Source of the DNA: Cryobacterium sp. Y57
GTDB taxonomy: Bacteria; Actinomycetota; Actinomycetes; Actinomycetales; Microbacteriaceae
Reading direction: 5' to 3'
NCBI RefSeq assembly: GCF_002929505.1
Contig: NZ_PJJL01000068.1
Location: 114,094 to 178,093 of the forward strand
DNA: 64,000 bases
The notes under the pieces are model-generated. The model was not told the origin of the DNA and did not search any database. It saw only the letters and a program-made list of their open reading frames with translations. Positions 9,347 to 17,563 of the stretch are shown in pieces; the stretch's first letter is position 1, and each line of letters begins with the position of its first letter. The position numbers were made by a program, and so were the translations under genes.

Positions 9347-10276
9347 TCATTTGCCGCCGGTAGTTGAAATGCCGGCGATGAGGAATCGTTGGCCGAATAG
9401 GAAGATGAGGAAGATGGGAATGAGCGAGACGACGCTCATCGCGAAGAGTGGACCCCAGGACGTCGACGATGTGGCGTCCATGAAGGCGCGAAGAGCCAAG
9501 GGCACCGTGTACATCTCAGGCTTCGTGAGATAGAGGAGCTGGCTAAAGAAGTCGTTCCAGGTCCAGATGAACGTGAAGATTGCCGTTGTCGCCAGGGCGG
9601 GTGTCATGAGCGGCAGGATCACTTGGGCGAAGATGCGCGGATGTCCACAGCCGTCGAGCCTTGCGGCCTCGTCGAGTTCGCGAGGAATGCCGCGAATGAA
9701 CTGCACCATCAGGAATACGAAGAACGCGTCGGTTGCGAGCACCTTCGGCAGGATCAGGGGGATGAACGTGTTCACCCAGCCCAGTTGCGAGAACAGGATG
9801 TACTGCGGAACGATGATCACGTGGATGGGCAGCATGATTGTGGTCAACATGATCACGAACCACCACTTCTTGCCGGAGAACTTTAACCGGGCGAAGGCGT
9901 AAGCCGCCATGGAGCATGAGACGAGATTTCCGACAATGCAGCCCAGCACCACGAGGGTGGAATTGAGCAGGAACATACTGAACGGATGCGAGAGCGTGGT
10001 CCAGCCATCCGTGTAGTTGCTGATCTCAAAGCTGCCGATCACCAGGCCCGGATTGCGGAAGATCTCGTCGGTTGGTCGGAGTGAACTGACGACCAGCCAA
10101 AGCACCGGGTAAAGCATAAGGAGGCCAGTCCCCAGGAGCAACAAATGCTTCAGGAACGGACGGACCCAGGACGGGCGGCGTGGGTACCTGCTTCGGGAAC
10201 GCCGTGGCGTCGGAAGGTCACTTGCAGTTCGCTCGTTGTCAGAGGTGCCCAGCACCCGAATCTGCGTGTCAGTCAT
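9347..10276 (-). CDS. Carbohydrate ABC transporter permease, MalG type
   Basis: A 309-residue inner-membrane permease with about six transmembrane segments and the EAA loop typical of binding-protein-dependent permeases (ELDEAARLDGCGHPRIF). The ATG at 10276 overlaps the stop of the MalF-type gene (ATGACTGA, 8 bp), so it is chosen over a start 17 codons earlier. It pairs with the preceding permease to form the sugar translocation pore. Length and topology are normal for the CUT1 family. Confidence 0.92.
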   Translation of the reverse strand: MTDTQIRVLGTSDNERTASDLPTPRRSRSRYPRRPSWVRPFLKHLLLLGTGLLMLYPVLWLVVSSLRPTDEIFRNPGLVIGSFEISNYTDGWTTLSHPFSMFLLNSTLVVLGCIVGNLVSCSMAAYAFARLKFSGKKWWFVIMLTTIMLPIHVIIVPQYILFSQLGWVNTFIPLILPKVLATDAFFVFLMVQFIRGIPRELDEAARLDGCGHPRIFAQVILPLMTPALATTAIFTFIWTWNDFFSQLLYLTKPEMYTVPLALRAFMDATSSTSWGPLFAMSVVSLIPIFLIFLFGQRFLIAGISTTGGK

Positions 10277-11201
10277 CGTAGAACACCCAATACTTTGAGG
10301 CCCAAAAGTTGATCGCGGTGAAGACACCGATGATCACCAGGAGGAACCAGGCCATCGCCGAGGCATAGCCCATGTCGAAATTTGCGAAACCCCGGTTATA
10401 GAGATAGAGCGTGTAGAAGAGCGTCGAGTCCGCCGGGCCACCATTCCCACCGGAAATAATGAACGCCTGGGTAAAGGACTGAAACGCGTGAATGATCTGC
10501 AGCACGAGGTTGAAGAAGATGATCGGAGACAGCAAGGGGAGAGTGATCTTGACAAATGTTTGCCATCGACTCGCGCCGTCGACCTTGGCCGCCTCGAGAT
10601 ACATGGCTGGAACCTGTCGGAGCCCGGCGAGGAAGATAATCATCGGGGCCCCGAACGTCCAGACGTTAAGAGTAATCAGCGTGGATAGGGCCGTCGCCGG
10701 ATCGGAAATCCACCCATGCCCGGCAATGCCGAACAGTCCAAGAAAGTCGTTCATCAGGCCATTGGTTCCGAACACCTGCTTCCAGAGCACGGCGATGGCT
10801 ACGCTGGAGCCGAGCAGGGACGGCAGGTAGAACACCGACCGGTAAAATGACAGGCCACGAAGGCCCCTGTTCAGCAACACGGCCAGCGCCAGTCCCATGG
10901 CGAGTTGGATCGGCACGGAGACGAAGACGTAGGTGAAGGTGACACCGAGCGAGTTATGCAGCCGCTCGTCAGTCAGCATGCGAGCGAAGTTTCCCAGGCC
11001 GATGAACTCGGGAGGCTGCAACAAGTTGTATTTTGTCAAGGACAGGTAGAGAGAGGCAAGCATCGGGCCCCCCGTGATCACCGAGAGGCCAAGGAACCAG
11101 GGCAGCAAAAAGAGGTAGGCGGCTTTGTTCTCTTTTTTCTCTTTCGAGCCGCCGGCTATCTTTTTCTGTCCCAGTGTGCGGAGTTCTCCAAGGGCGCTCA
11201 T
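10269..11201 (-). CDS. Carbohydrate ABC transporter permease, MalF type
   Basis: A 310-residue permease with six predicted membrane helices; the first begins at AAYLFLLPWFLG and the EAA loop is YLEAAKVDGASRWQTF. It is the first full gene of the operon. Two ATG starts are possible, at 11228 and 11201; 11201 is preferred because it overlaps, in an ATGA junction, the end of a 22-codon leader frame with a strong AGGAGG ribosome site. A LacI-type operator stands about 100 bp upstream, so the operon is likely induced by its own sugar. Confidence 0.9.
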   Translation of the reverse strand: MSALGELRTLGQKKIAGGSKEKKENKAAYLFLLPWFLGLSVITGGPMLASLYLSLTKYNLLQPPEFIGLGNFARMLTDERLHNSLGVTFTYVFVSVPIQLAMGLALAVLLNRGLRGLSFYRSVFYLPSLLGSSVAIAVLWKQVFGTNGLMNDFLGLFGIAGHGWISDPATALSTLITLNVWTFGAPMIIFLAGLRQVPAMYLEAAKVDGASRWQTFVKITLPLLSPIIFFNLVLQIIHAFQSFTQAFIISGGNGGPADSTLFYTLYLYNRGFANFDMGYASAMAWFLLVIIGVFTAINFWASKYWVFYDD

Positions 11202-11266
11202 GTCGTAATCACTCGCGAGTCCCGCCATCGGGATCCGCGCGTGACGCGATCAGGTTCGTGTTTCAC
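11198..11266 (-). CDS. Candidate 22-residue leader peptide
   Basis: A short GTG frame with the best ribosome binding site of the region (AGGAGG, seven bases before GTG). It ends at a TGA that overlaps the ATG of the permease at 11201. The peptide is basic and polar and has no recognisable family. It may serve only to load ribosomes and couple translation into the operon. It could also be chance; no conservation can be checked here. Confidence 0.4.
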   Translation of the reverse strand: MKHEPDRVTRGSRWRDSRVITT

Positions 11267-11305
11267 CAAGTACCTCCTGGGCAATCGCCATTGATGTCCT
11301 AAATT

Positions 11306-11320
11306 GGGAAAGCGTTATCC
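11306..11320. promoter_or_regulatory. LacI-type operator before the transporter operon
   Basis: GGGAAAGCGTTATCC, a near-palindrome with the central CG typical of LacI-family sites. It shares GGAAAGCGTT with sites at 12638 and 14227. It lies between the divergent transporter operon and the LacI gene at 11541, so that regulator probably controls both. Confidence 0.75.
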
Positions 11321-11540
11321 TCACGCTTCGTCTTTTGTATCACTCCTCAAGACTCCGGCGCAAATATTTTTTAGGATGTCGACCTGGATGTAGCCGAGAC
11401 AAGATCGCTGTTCCTGCCGCATTCCCCGGGAAACGACCGGAAAATTCCACATTTCGACTGTCGAATCCGAACAACTGAATCATTTCGGAATAGGCTTTCC
11501 AACGTAGAGCACCTCTCTCGGTCACGAAAGGACACAGCGC

Positions 11541-12593
11541 ATGCCGGAACGGCCGAAGACAGCACCCGCCACCCTCCATGATGTCGCCCGTGAAGCCGGC
11601 GTCTCGCTTGCCACTGCATCCCGATCGCTTAACGGAAGCGCGCGCAAAGTCAACGACGATTATCGACAACGCGTGCACGAGGCGGCGGCGCGGCTCGATT
11701 ACAGTCCCAATCTCTCCGCCCAAGCCGTAGCAAAGGGCGCGTCTTCTACGGTGGCTCTGCTCGTCAGCAACATCGCTGACCCGTATTTCTCGTCCATTGC
11801 TGCCGGCGTCATTCGCGGTGCCGAGGCTCAGGGTCTGATCGTGACGATGGCGGTCACTGAACGCAGCTCCGCACGGGAACTTCAACTCGTTCGCACGCTG
11901 CGCGGACAGCGACCGCGCGTAATTATTCTCACCGGCAGCCGCTTCGAAGGGCCACGATCTCAGGACGCGCTGGTGGCTGAGCTAACTGCGTTTACAAACA
12001 CGGGTGGCCGGGTCGTGCTGATCAGCCAGCGCGAGCTCCCATTCAGCGCCGTGGTCGTCGACAACTACGCGGGGGCGCGGCGGCTCGCCAACGTTCTCTT
12101 CGAACAGGGATATCGACGATTTGCCGCGATCGGCGGAGACCGCGGCCTCATGACGAGTGGCGATCGGCTTTCCGGGTTCGCCGACGGACTCGCCGAGCAC
12201 GGCATCGCGATCCACCCTGATCACATCACCCGGGGCGAGTTCACCCGAGACGGCGGGTTCGCGGCAGCTCAGGAGCTGCTCACAAAGGGCATCGAGGCGG
12301 TGCAGCTGGTCTTTGCCGTAAGCGACGTCATGGCCGTCGGAGCGATGTCCGCCCTCCGTGAAGGCGGCCGTAGCGCACCAGACTCCATCGCCGTTGCCGG
12401 GTTCGACGACATTCCGATGGCTCGGGACGTAACGCCAGCCCTCACTACGGTGAACATCCCCCTCGAAGAGGTCGGCATGCGAGCCGTGGAGCTCGCGCTG
12501 TCCTCCACGGCGACAACGAGCGATTCGGTGGTGACCGTTGGCACCCGCGTGATCGTGCGAGCGAGCACGCCGTTAGTACGCGCTGGGGACTAA
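11541..12593 (+). CDS. LacI-family transcriptional regulator of the pectin locus
   Basis: A 350-residue regulator. The N-terminal helix-turn-helix (TLHDVAREAGVSLATASRSL, about residues 11-30) and hinge are followed by a periplasmic-binding-protein-like ligand domain (VALLVSNIADPYFSSI, later VAGFDDIPMARDVTPALTT). The ATG follows GAAAGGA. Such proteins repress sugar genes until an inducer binds. It is divergent from the ABC operon and upstream of the pectate lyase; three copies of one operator type flank these units, which makes it their likely repressor. The inducer is inferred to be a pectin breakdown product. Confidence 0.92.
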   Translation: MPERPKTAPATLHDVAREAGVSLATASRSLNGSARKVNDDYRQRVHEAAARLDYSPNLSAQAVAKGASSTVALLVSNIADPYFSSIAAGVIRGAEAQGLIVTMAVTERSSARELQLVRTLRGQRPRVIILTGSRFEGPRSQDALVAELTAFTNTGGRVVLISQRELPFSAVVVDNYAGARRLANVLFEQGYRRFAAIGGDRGLMTSGDRLSGFADGLAEHGIAIHPDHITRGEFTRDGGFAAAQELLTKGIEAVQLVFAVSDVMAVGAMSALREGGRSAPDSIAVAGFDDIPMARDVTPALTTVNIPLEEVGMRAVELALSSTATTSDSVVTVGTRVIVRASTPLVRAGD

Positions 12594-12608
12594 CCCCGAC
12601 CGTGTCTG

Positions 12609-12637
12609 TTGACTTCTTCGAGTGGCACTGACAGGGT
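12609..12637 (+). promoter_or_regulatory. Putative promoter of the pectate lyase gene
   Basis: TTGACT as -35 (12609-12614), a 17-base spacer, and CAGGGT as a weak -10 (12632-12637). The LacI-type operator begins one base further on, over the expected transcription start, which fits repression by blocking. Confidence 0.45.
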
Positions 12638-12654
12638 GGGAAAGCGTTTTCTCC
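12638..12654. promoter_or_regulatory. LacI-type operator before the pectate lyase
   Basis: GGGAAAGCGTTTTCTCC, sharing ten consecutive bases (GGAAAGCGTT) with the sites at 11306 and 14227 (the latter in reverse). It lies 38 bp before the lyase start codon. Confidence 0.75.
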
Positions 12655-12691
12655 GATGACGACGCTTACTCAACGAAGAGGAGCTTGCTTC

Positions 12692-14056
12692 ATGCACAAG
12701 GCAGGAATAACTGCGCTACTCGCGGTCGGACTGACCGCCGCCACGATCACCGGTCCCGTGCAAGCGGAGCCAACCGTGCGGCCTCCCCAACCGCAATCCA
12801 GGGAGGCCGCCACCCCGTCCCAGCATGACCTCGGCCAGCAAGTCCTGTCCGACAGTGACGGCTGGGCATCCGCCGAAGGGGGCACGACCGGAGGTGCAGC
12901 CGCCGCCCCGGAAAACATCTACCGAGTCAACACCTGGCAAGGCCTGCGCGATGCTCTGGGTGGCGACAGCGCCCGTGGCGATACCACCGATCGCATGATC
13001 TACCTCGACAGCACGGTCAACGCCAACGAGACGACGAACGGCGGCCTCCTCACGTGCGCCGCCTACGCCGACCCCAGCTATAGCCTCGAGGCCTACCTGA
13101 ACCAATACGATCCGGCCACCTGGGGCGCGAACAACCCGACAGGGCCGCTTGAAGAAGCCCGTGACCGTTCCAACGGAATCCAGGACGACCAGGTGCGCCA
13201 ATACATCGGCAGCAACGTCACCCTCGTGGGCGTCGGAGACACCTCGGGCATCGTGAATGGCTCCTTGACCATCCGCGGCTCCGACAACGTCATCGTGCGC
13301 AATCTCGAGATAGCAGATGCCTACGACTGTTTCCCGGCCTGGGATCCCAACGACTTCGGCGGCAACTGGAACTCGGAATTCGACAACATCTCCATCTTTG
13401 AGTCGACCCACGTCTGGATCGACCATGTATCCCTCAACGATGGAGAAAACCCGCCAGAGTCCCTGCCGACGTACTTCGGCCAGAAGTACGAGGTACACGA
13501 CGGCCTTCTGGACATAACGAACGAATCCGACCTCGTGACGGTGTCCTGGAACACCTTCACAGACCACGACAAGGTCATGATCATCGGCAGTTCTGATAGC
13601 CGCACGACCGACCGCGGAGCACTGCGGGTCACCCTGCATCACAATTTGTTCGAGAACACCGGCCAGCGCACGCCCCGAGTGCGTTTCGGTCAGGTCCACA
13701 TCTACAACAATTACTACAACGAAACCAACGAAGGCGGGTACTACCAGTATGGCTGGGGGGCCGGCAAGGAATCAGAAATCCTGGCCGAGAACAACTACTT
13801 CGAGCTCGGTGACGGGCTTGAGGCGTCCGCTCTCATCCACAACTGGGGCGGCACCATGCTCGAAGAACGCGGCTCGTTCGTGAATGGCTCGTCGAAGCAT
13901 CAGCGGGTCGACCTGCTCGCCGCCTACAACACAAACGCCGACATACCTCTGGGCGACTCGGTCACCTGGGATGCGACGCATCACGAGCGCATCGAGCCCA
14001 CCCAGAGTGTTCCGAAGCTGGTCTTGAAGCACGCGGGGTCCGGCGCCCTGGAGTAG
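12692..14056 (+). CDS. Secreted pectate lyase, polysaccharide lyase family 1
   Basis: A 454-residue exported enzyme with an N-terminal signal peptide (ITALLAVGLTAATITGPVQA). The parallel beta-helix carries PL1 hallmarks: VTLVGVGDTSGIVNGSLTIRG, VWIDHVSL, and the catalytic-arginine region RTPRVRFGQVHIYNNYYN. PL1 enzymes cleave alpha-1,4-galacturonan by calcium-dependent beta-elimination, releasing unsaturated oligogalacturonides. The ATG at 12692 has GAGGAG upstream; a longer frame would spoil the signal peptide. The gene stands alone between two operator sites and probably feeds the ABC importer encoded at 7.9-11.2 kb. Confidence 0.93.
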   Translation: MHKAGITALLAVGLTAATITGPVQAEPTVRPPQPQSREAATPSQHDLGQQVLSDSDGWASAEGGTTGGAAAAPENIYRVNTWQGLRDALGGDSARGDTTDRMIYLDSTVNANETTNGGLLTCAAYADPSYSLEAYLNQYDPATWGANNPTGPLEEARDRSNGIQDDQVRQYIGSNVTLVGVGDTSGIVNGSLTIRGSDNVIVRNLEIADAYDCFPAWDPNDFGGNWNSEFDNISIFESTHVWIDHVSLNDGENPPESLPTYFGQKYEVHDGLLDITNESDLVTVSWNTFTDHDKVMIIGSSDSRTTDRGALRVTLHHNLFENTGQRTPRVRFGQVHIYNNYYNETNEGGYYQYGWGAGKESEILAENNYFELGDGLEASALIHNWGGTMLEERGSFVNGSSKHQRVDLLAAYNTNADIPLGDSVTWDATHHERIEPTQSVPKLVLKHAGSGALE

Positions 14057-14226
14057 TCCGCTCGAACTCATCGTCCGACCATGGGTCGCAGCCTCCATTC
14101 CCCTGCGGCATCACGGCCGCGGCCCCTGGGCGACGAATTTCGACTAAGTTCAGCCATCGCGTTGCCCTCGAGTTACCCGCAACTCCCCCCTCGCATTGCG
14201 GCAATTGAAAACGCACTCTAGAGTGT

Positions 14227-14241
14227 GGGTAAACGCTTTCC
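14227..14241. promoter_or_regulatory. LacI-type operator before the oxidoreductase triad
   Basis: GGGTAAACGCTTTCC; its reverse complement contains GGAAAGCGTT, the core of the two sites near the LacI gene. It lies 67 bp before the GTG of the triad's first gene in a 251-bp intergenic stretch that otherwise shows no gene. Confidence 0.72.
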
Positions 14242-14307
14242 AGTCAGCCCGATGCCGCAGAATAGGCCTTCTCGGCCTCGTTCATTTCCCAAGAGAAAGA
14301 GGACCCC

Positions 14308-15489
14308 GTGTCAGAGACGACCATCGGCATCATCGTAAACGGCGCCACCGGGCGTATGGGCTACCGCCAGCATCTCGTGCGTTCGATCCTCGCCATCCGC
14401 GAGCAGGGCGGCGTGCTGCTCAAAAACGGTGACCGCCTGCAGGTCGAGCCCATCCTCGTGGGCCGCGATGAGAAGACCCTTCGGGAGCTCGCCGCCAAAC
14501 ACAGCATCGAGCACTATACGACCGACCTCGACGAGGCCCTCGCCGACCCGCGCTGGCAGATCTACGCCGATTTTCTGGTGACAAAGGCCCGCGCCTCCGC
14601 CCTCCGCAAGGCCATCGCGGCCGGCAAGGCGATCTACACCGAGAAGCCCGTAGCAGAGACCTTTGAGGAAGCCCTCGAACTGGCCGCACTGGCCGAGGCT
14701 GCGGGTGTCAAGAACGGCGTCGTGCACGACAAGCTCTATCTGCCCGGCCTCCAGAAACTCAAACGCCTCATCGACTCCGGCTACTTCGGCCGCATTCTGA
14801 GCGTGCGCGGCGAATTCGGCTATTGGGTGTTCGAGGGAGACTGGCAGCCTTCCCAACGTCCTAGTTGGAACTACCGCAAGCAAGACGGTGGCGGCATCAT
14901 CGTGGACATGTTCCCGCACTGGAACTACATACTCGAGAACCTGTTCGGCCGGGTTGAATCGGTCTATGCCCGCGCCATCACGCACATCCCCACCCGGGTC
15001 GACGAGAGCGGCGATCTATACGAGGCCACCAGTGACGACTCCGCCTATGCCATCTTCGAACTCGAGGGCGGTATCGTCGCCCAACTCAACTCGAGCTGGA
15101 CCGTGCGCGTCAACCGCGACGAACTCGTCGAATTCCAGGTGGACGGCACCCTCGGCAGCGCTGTCGTCGGCCTGTTCGGTTGCAAGATTCAGCCGCGCAA
15201 CGCCACGCCGAAGCCGGTCTGGAACCCTGACCTGGCCGAAACCCACGACTACGCGACCGATTGGCTCGAGGTGCCCGACAACGACGTGTTCGAAAACGGC
15301 TTCAAGACCCAGTGGGAGGAGTTCATCCGCCACGTCGTCGAAGACGGCCCCAACGAGTTCGACCTACTCTCCGGCGCGCGCGGCGTGCAGCTCGCCGAGC
15401 AGGGCCTGGTGAGTTCGGCAACCCGCCGTCGCATCGACCTGCCCCTCGTCACCCTGCCCGAAGTAGCCCCGAGCCTCGTCCAGTCATGA
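14308..15489 (+). CDS. Gfo/Idh/MocA-family oxidoreductase of the DUF993 triad
   Basis: A 393-residue protein with an unusual nucleotide-binding turn, IGIIVNGATGRMGYRQH (residues 6-22), and an intact EKP motif (AIYTEKPVAE). The C-terminal part includes GGGIIVDMFPHWNYILENLFG, the region that usually carries the catalytic histidine. The GTG start follows AAGAGGA. It heads a tightly coupled operon with a DUF993 aldolase-like gene and a TIM-barrel gene, each overlapping by ATGA. It probably oxidises a sugar or uronate hydroxyl as the first step of a short pathway; the substrate is not known. Confidence 0.87.
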   Translation: MSETTIGIIVNGATGRMGYRQHLVRSILAIREQGGVLLKNGDRLQVEPILVGRDEKTLRELAAKHSIEHYTTDLDEALADPRWQIYADFLVTKARASALRKAIAAGKAIYTEKPVAETFEEALELAALAEAAGVKNGVVHDKLYLPGLQKLKRLIDSGYFGRILSVRGEFGYWVFEGDWQPSQRPSWNYRKQDGGGIIVDMFPHWNYILENLFGRVESVYARAITHIPTRVDESGDLYEATSDDSAYAIFELEGGIVAQLNSSWTVRVNRDELVEFQVDGTLGSAVVGLFGCKIQPRNATPKPVWNPDLAETHDYATDWLEVPDNDVFENGFKTQWEEFIRHVVEDGPNEFDLLSGARGVQLAEQGLVSSATRRRIDLPLVTLPEVAPSLVQS

Positions 15490-16646
15490 CCGACCTCGTA
15501 CTGCTCGACGCGCACGGGGCTACCCGGCGCACGCCGCTGCATTCGTCATCCGCGTTCGCGAAGCCACGCGCGCCGCTCAGGTCGCGCGTGGCGTACGCCG
15601 CAGCGCACGTCATTCCACGGAACTGGGCCGACAACGTTCCAGGCTCCCCCGCCGATATCGATTGGGATGCCACCCTCGCCTTTCGCCACCACGTTTGGTC
15701 GTGGGGGCTCGGTGTCGCCGACGCCATGGACACGGCGCAGCGCAACATGGGCCTCGACCCCGCAGCCACCCGCGAGCTGGTCACCCACAGCGCGGCCGCG
15801 GCCCGTTCGGTCGGCGGCGCGCTCGTGGTCGGCGTCAACACCGACCACGTCGAAGACGAGCAGATCTCCCTCGACGCCGTCATTGACGCCTACAAGCAGC
15901 AACTGCACTTCACGGAGGATGCCGGTGCCGGCGTCGTCTTGATGGCCAGCCGTCACCTGGCCCGCGCCGCGACATCCGCTGACGACTATCGCCGCGTGTA
16001 TCGCGAGGTACTGGGGGCGGCGAGCACGCCGGTCACCCTGCATTGGCTCGGCGCGGCTTTCGATCCGCAGCTCGCCACGTACTTCGGTTCGGCCGACAGT
16101 GCTCCGGCCGCCGAGACAGTGCTGGCGATCATCGAGGAAAACCACGAGCACGTGGCTGGCATCAAGATGAGCCTGCTCGATGCCGATGCAGAGATCGCCG
16201 TACGCTCGCGTTTGCCCGCGTCGGCGCGCATGTTCACCGGCGACGATTTCAACTACGTCGGTCTCATCGCCGGCGACGGCACTGCCCATTCCGATGCCCT
16301 GCTCGGCGCCTTCGCCGCTGTCGCCCCAAATGCCTCGGCAGCCATCCAAGCGCTGGACGCCAACAACCCGGCCGAATACGCCCGCATTCTCGGCCCGACC
16401 GAGGCCTTGTCCCGACAGATCTTCGCGGCACCGACGTTCTATTACAAGACCGGCGTCGCCTTTATGTCGTGGCTGAACGGCCACCAGGCCGCTTTCAGCA
16501 TGGTGGGCGGCCTGCACGCCACGCGCAGCCTGCCGCACCTGTCCGAAATCGTGCGCCTCGCCAACGATTCCGGCGCCCTCGAACGCCCCGAACTCGCTGC
16601 CACCCGCTGGCGCGGCATGCTGACCCTGAACGGAATCGACGTATGA
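15486..16646 (+). CDS. DUF993 (dihydrodipicolinate-synthase-like) protein
   Basis: A 386-residue TIM-barrel protein of the DUF993 family, related at fold level to dihydrodipicolinate synthase and N-acetylneuraminate lyase aldolases. Recognisable blocks are VIPRNWADNVPG, HHVWSWGLGVADAMDTAQRNMG, and the lysine-containing HVAGIKMSLLDADAE, where the Schiff-base lysine of the superfamily would sit. Start ATG overlaps the upstream stop (ATGA). In this context a retro-aldol or dehydration step on the keto-sugar made by the upstream dehydrogenase is plausible but unproven. Confidence 0.8.
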   Translation: MTDLVLLDAHGATRRTPLHSSSAFAKPRAPLRSRVAYAAAHVIPRNWADNVPGSPADIDWDATLAFRHHVWSWGLGVADAMDTAQRNMGLDPAATRELVTHSAAAARSVGGALVVGVNTDHVEDEQISLDAVIDAYKQQLHFTEDAGAGVVLMASRHLARAATSADDYRRVYREVLGAASTPVTLHWLGAAFDPQLATYFGSADSAPAAETVLAIIEENHEHVAGIKMSLLDADAEIAVRSRLPASARMFTGDDFNYVGLIAGDGTAHSDALLGAFAAVAPNASAAIQALDANNPAEYARILGPTEALSRQIFAAPTFYYKTGVAFMSWLNGHQAAFSMVGGLHATRSLPHLSEIVRLANDSGALERPELAATRWRGMLTLNGIDV

Positions 16647-17503
16647 GTCTCGTGATCGCACCCCCGCACCCCCGATTCTCGCTCAACCAGGCCACCATTA
16701 AATATGCCTCGCTCGCCGAAGCCGTGCGCCTCAGCGCCGAGTCCGGAGCCGAGAGCCTCGGCCTCTGGCGCGAGCCCGTGGCCGAGGTCGGCCTCGACAA
16801 AGCCGTTCGACTCGTGGCCGAAGCCGGGCTCCGCGTGTCGAGCCTCTGCCGCGGTGGGTTCTTCACCATGGCGGAAGGCCCCGCGCGCCGGGCCGCCATC
16901 GACGACAACCGCCGAGCCCTGGCCGAGGCCGCAGCGCTCGGCGCCCCAACACTCGTGCTCGTAGCCGGTGGTCTGCCCGATGGCTCCCGCGACCTTGCTG
17001 GAGCGCGAGAACGTGTGCGCGATGCTCTCGGTGAGCTCGCCCCCGAGGCCCGCGCGGCCGGGGTCACCCTCGCGATCGAACCTCTGCACCCCATGTATGC
17101 CTCCGACCGGGCCGTGATCTCCACGCTCGGGCAGGCGCTAGACATCGCCGAGCAGTTCGGAGCGGATGCCGTTGCCGTCGTCGTCGACACCTTCCACGTC
17201 TGGTGGGACCCGCAGCTCTTCGCTCAGATCGCGCGCGCCGGCGCCGGCGGCTACATCGCGAGCTACCAGGTCTGCGACTGGGCCACCCCGCTGCCCGCCG
17301 ACGTGCTGCTCGCGCGGCACTACCCCGGCGACGGCGTGATTGACTTCGAGGCAATCACGCGAGCCGTGCTCGCGGCCGGCTACACGGGTGACATCGAGGT
17401 CGAAATATTCAACCGGGACATTTGGGATGCCCCCGCTGCCGAGGTCGTCGCGCGAACCATCGCATCCTTTGGCACGAGCGTCGGTGTGCACCTGCCGAGC
17501 TGA
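16643..17503 (+). CDS. Sugar phosphate isomerase/epimerase-type TIM-barrel protein
   Basis: A 286-residue AP-endonuclease-2-like barrel. Metal-binding type positions are visible in LAIEPLHPMYASDR, VVVDTFHVWWDP and IEVEIFNRDIWD. The ATG overlaps the DUF993 stop (ATGA), giving a three-gene transcription unit under the operator at 14227. Members of this fold isomerise keto/aldo sugars or act as 3-keto-glycoside eliminases in neighbouring families; which applies here is unclear. Confidence 0.84.
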   Translation: MSLVIAPPHPRFSLNQATIKYASLAEAVRLSAESGAESLGLWREPVAEVGLDKAVRLVAEAGLRVSSLCRGGFFTMAEGPARRAAIDDNRRALAEAAALGAPTLVLVAGGLPDGSRDLAGARERVRDALGELAPEARAAGVTLAIEPLHPMYASDRAVISTLGQALDIAEQFGADAVAVVVDTFHVWWDPQLFAQIARAGAGGYIASYQVCDWATPLPADVLLARHYPGDGVIDFEAITRAVLAAGYTGDIEVEIFNRDIWDAPAAEVVARTIASFGTSVGVHLPS

Positions 17504-17563
17504 ACTCGTCACAGGACGCGTTCGCGAAACCCGTCGTCCGTGCCGGGTCCCACGAACGGGCCC

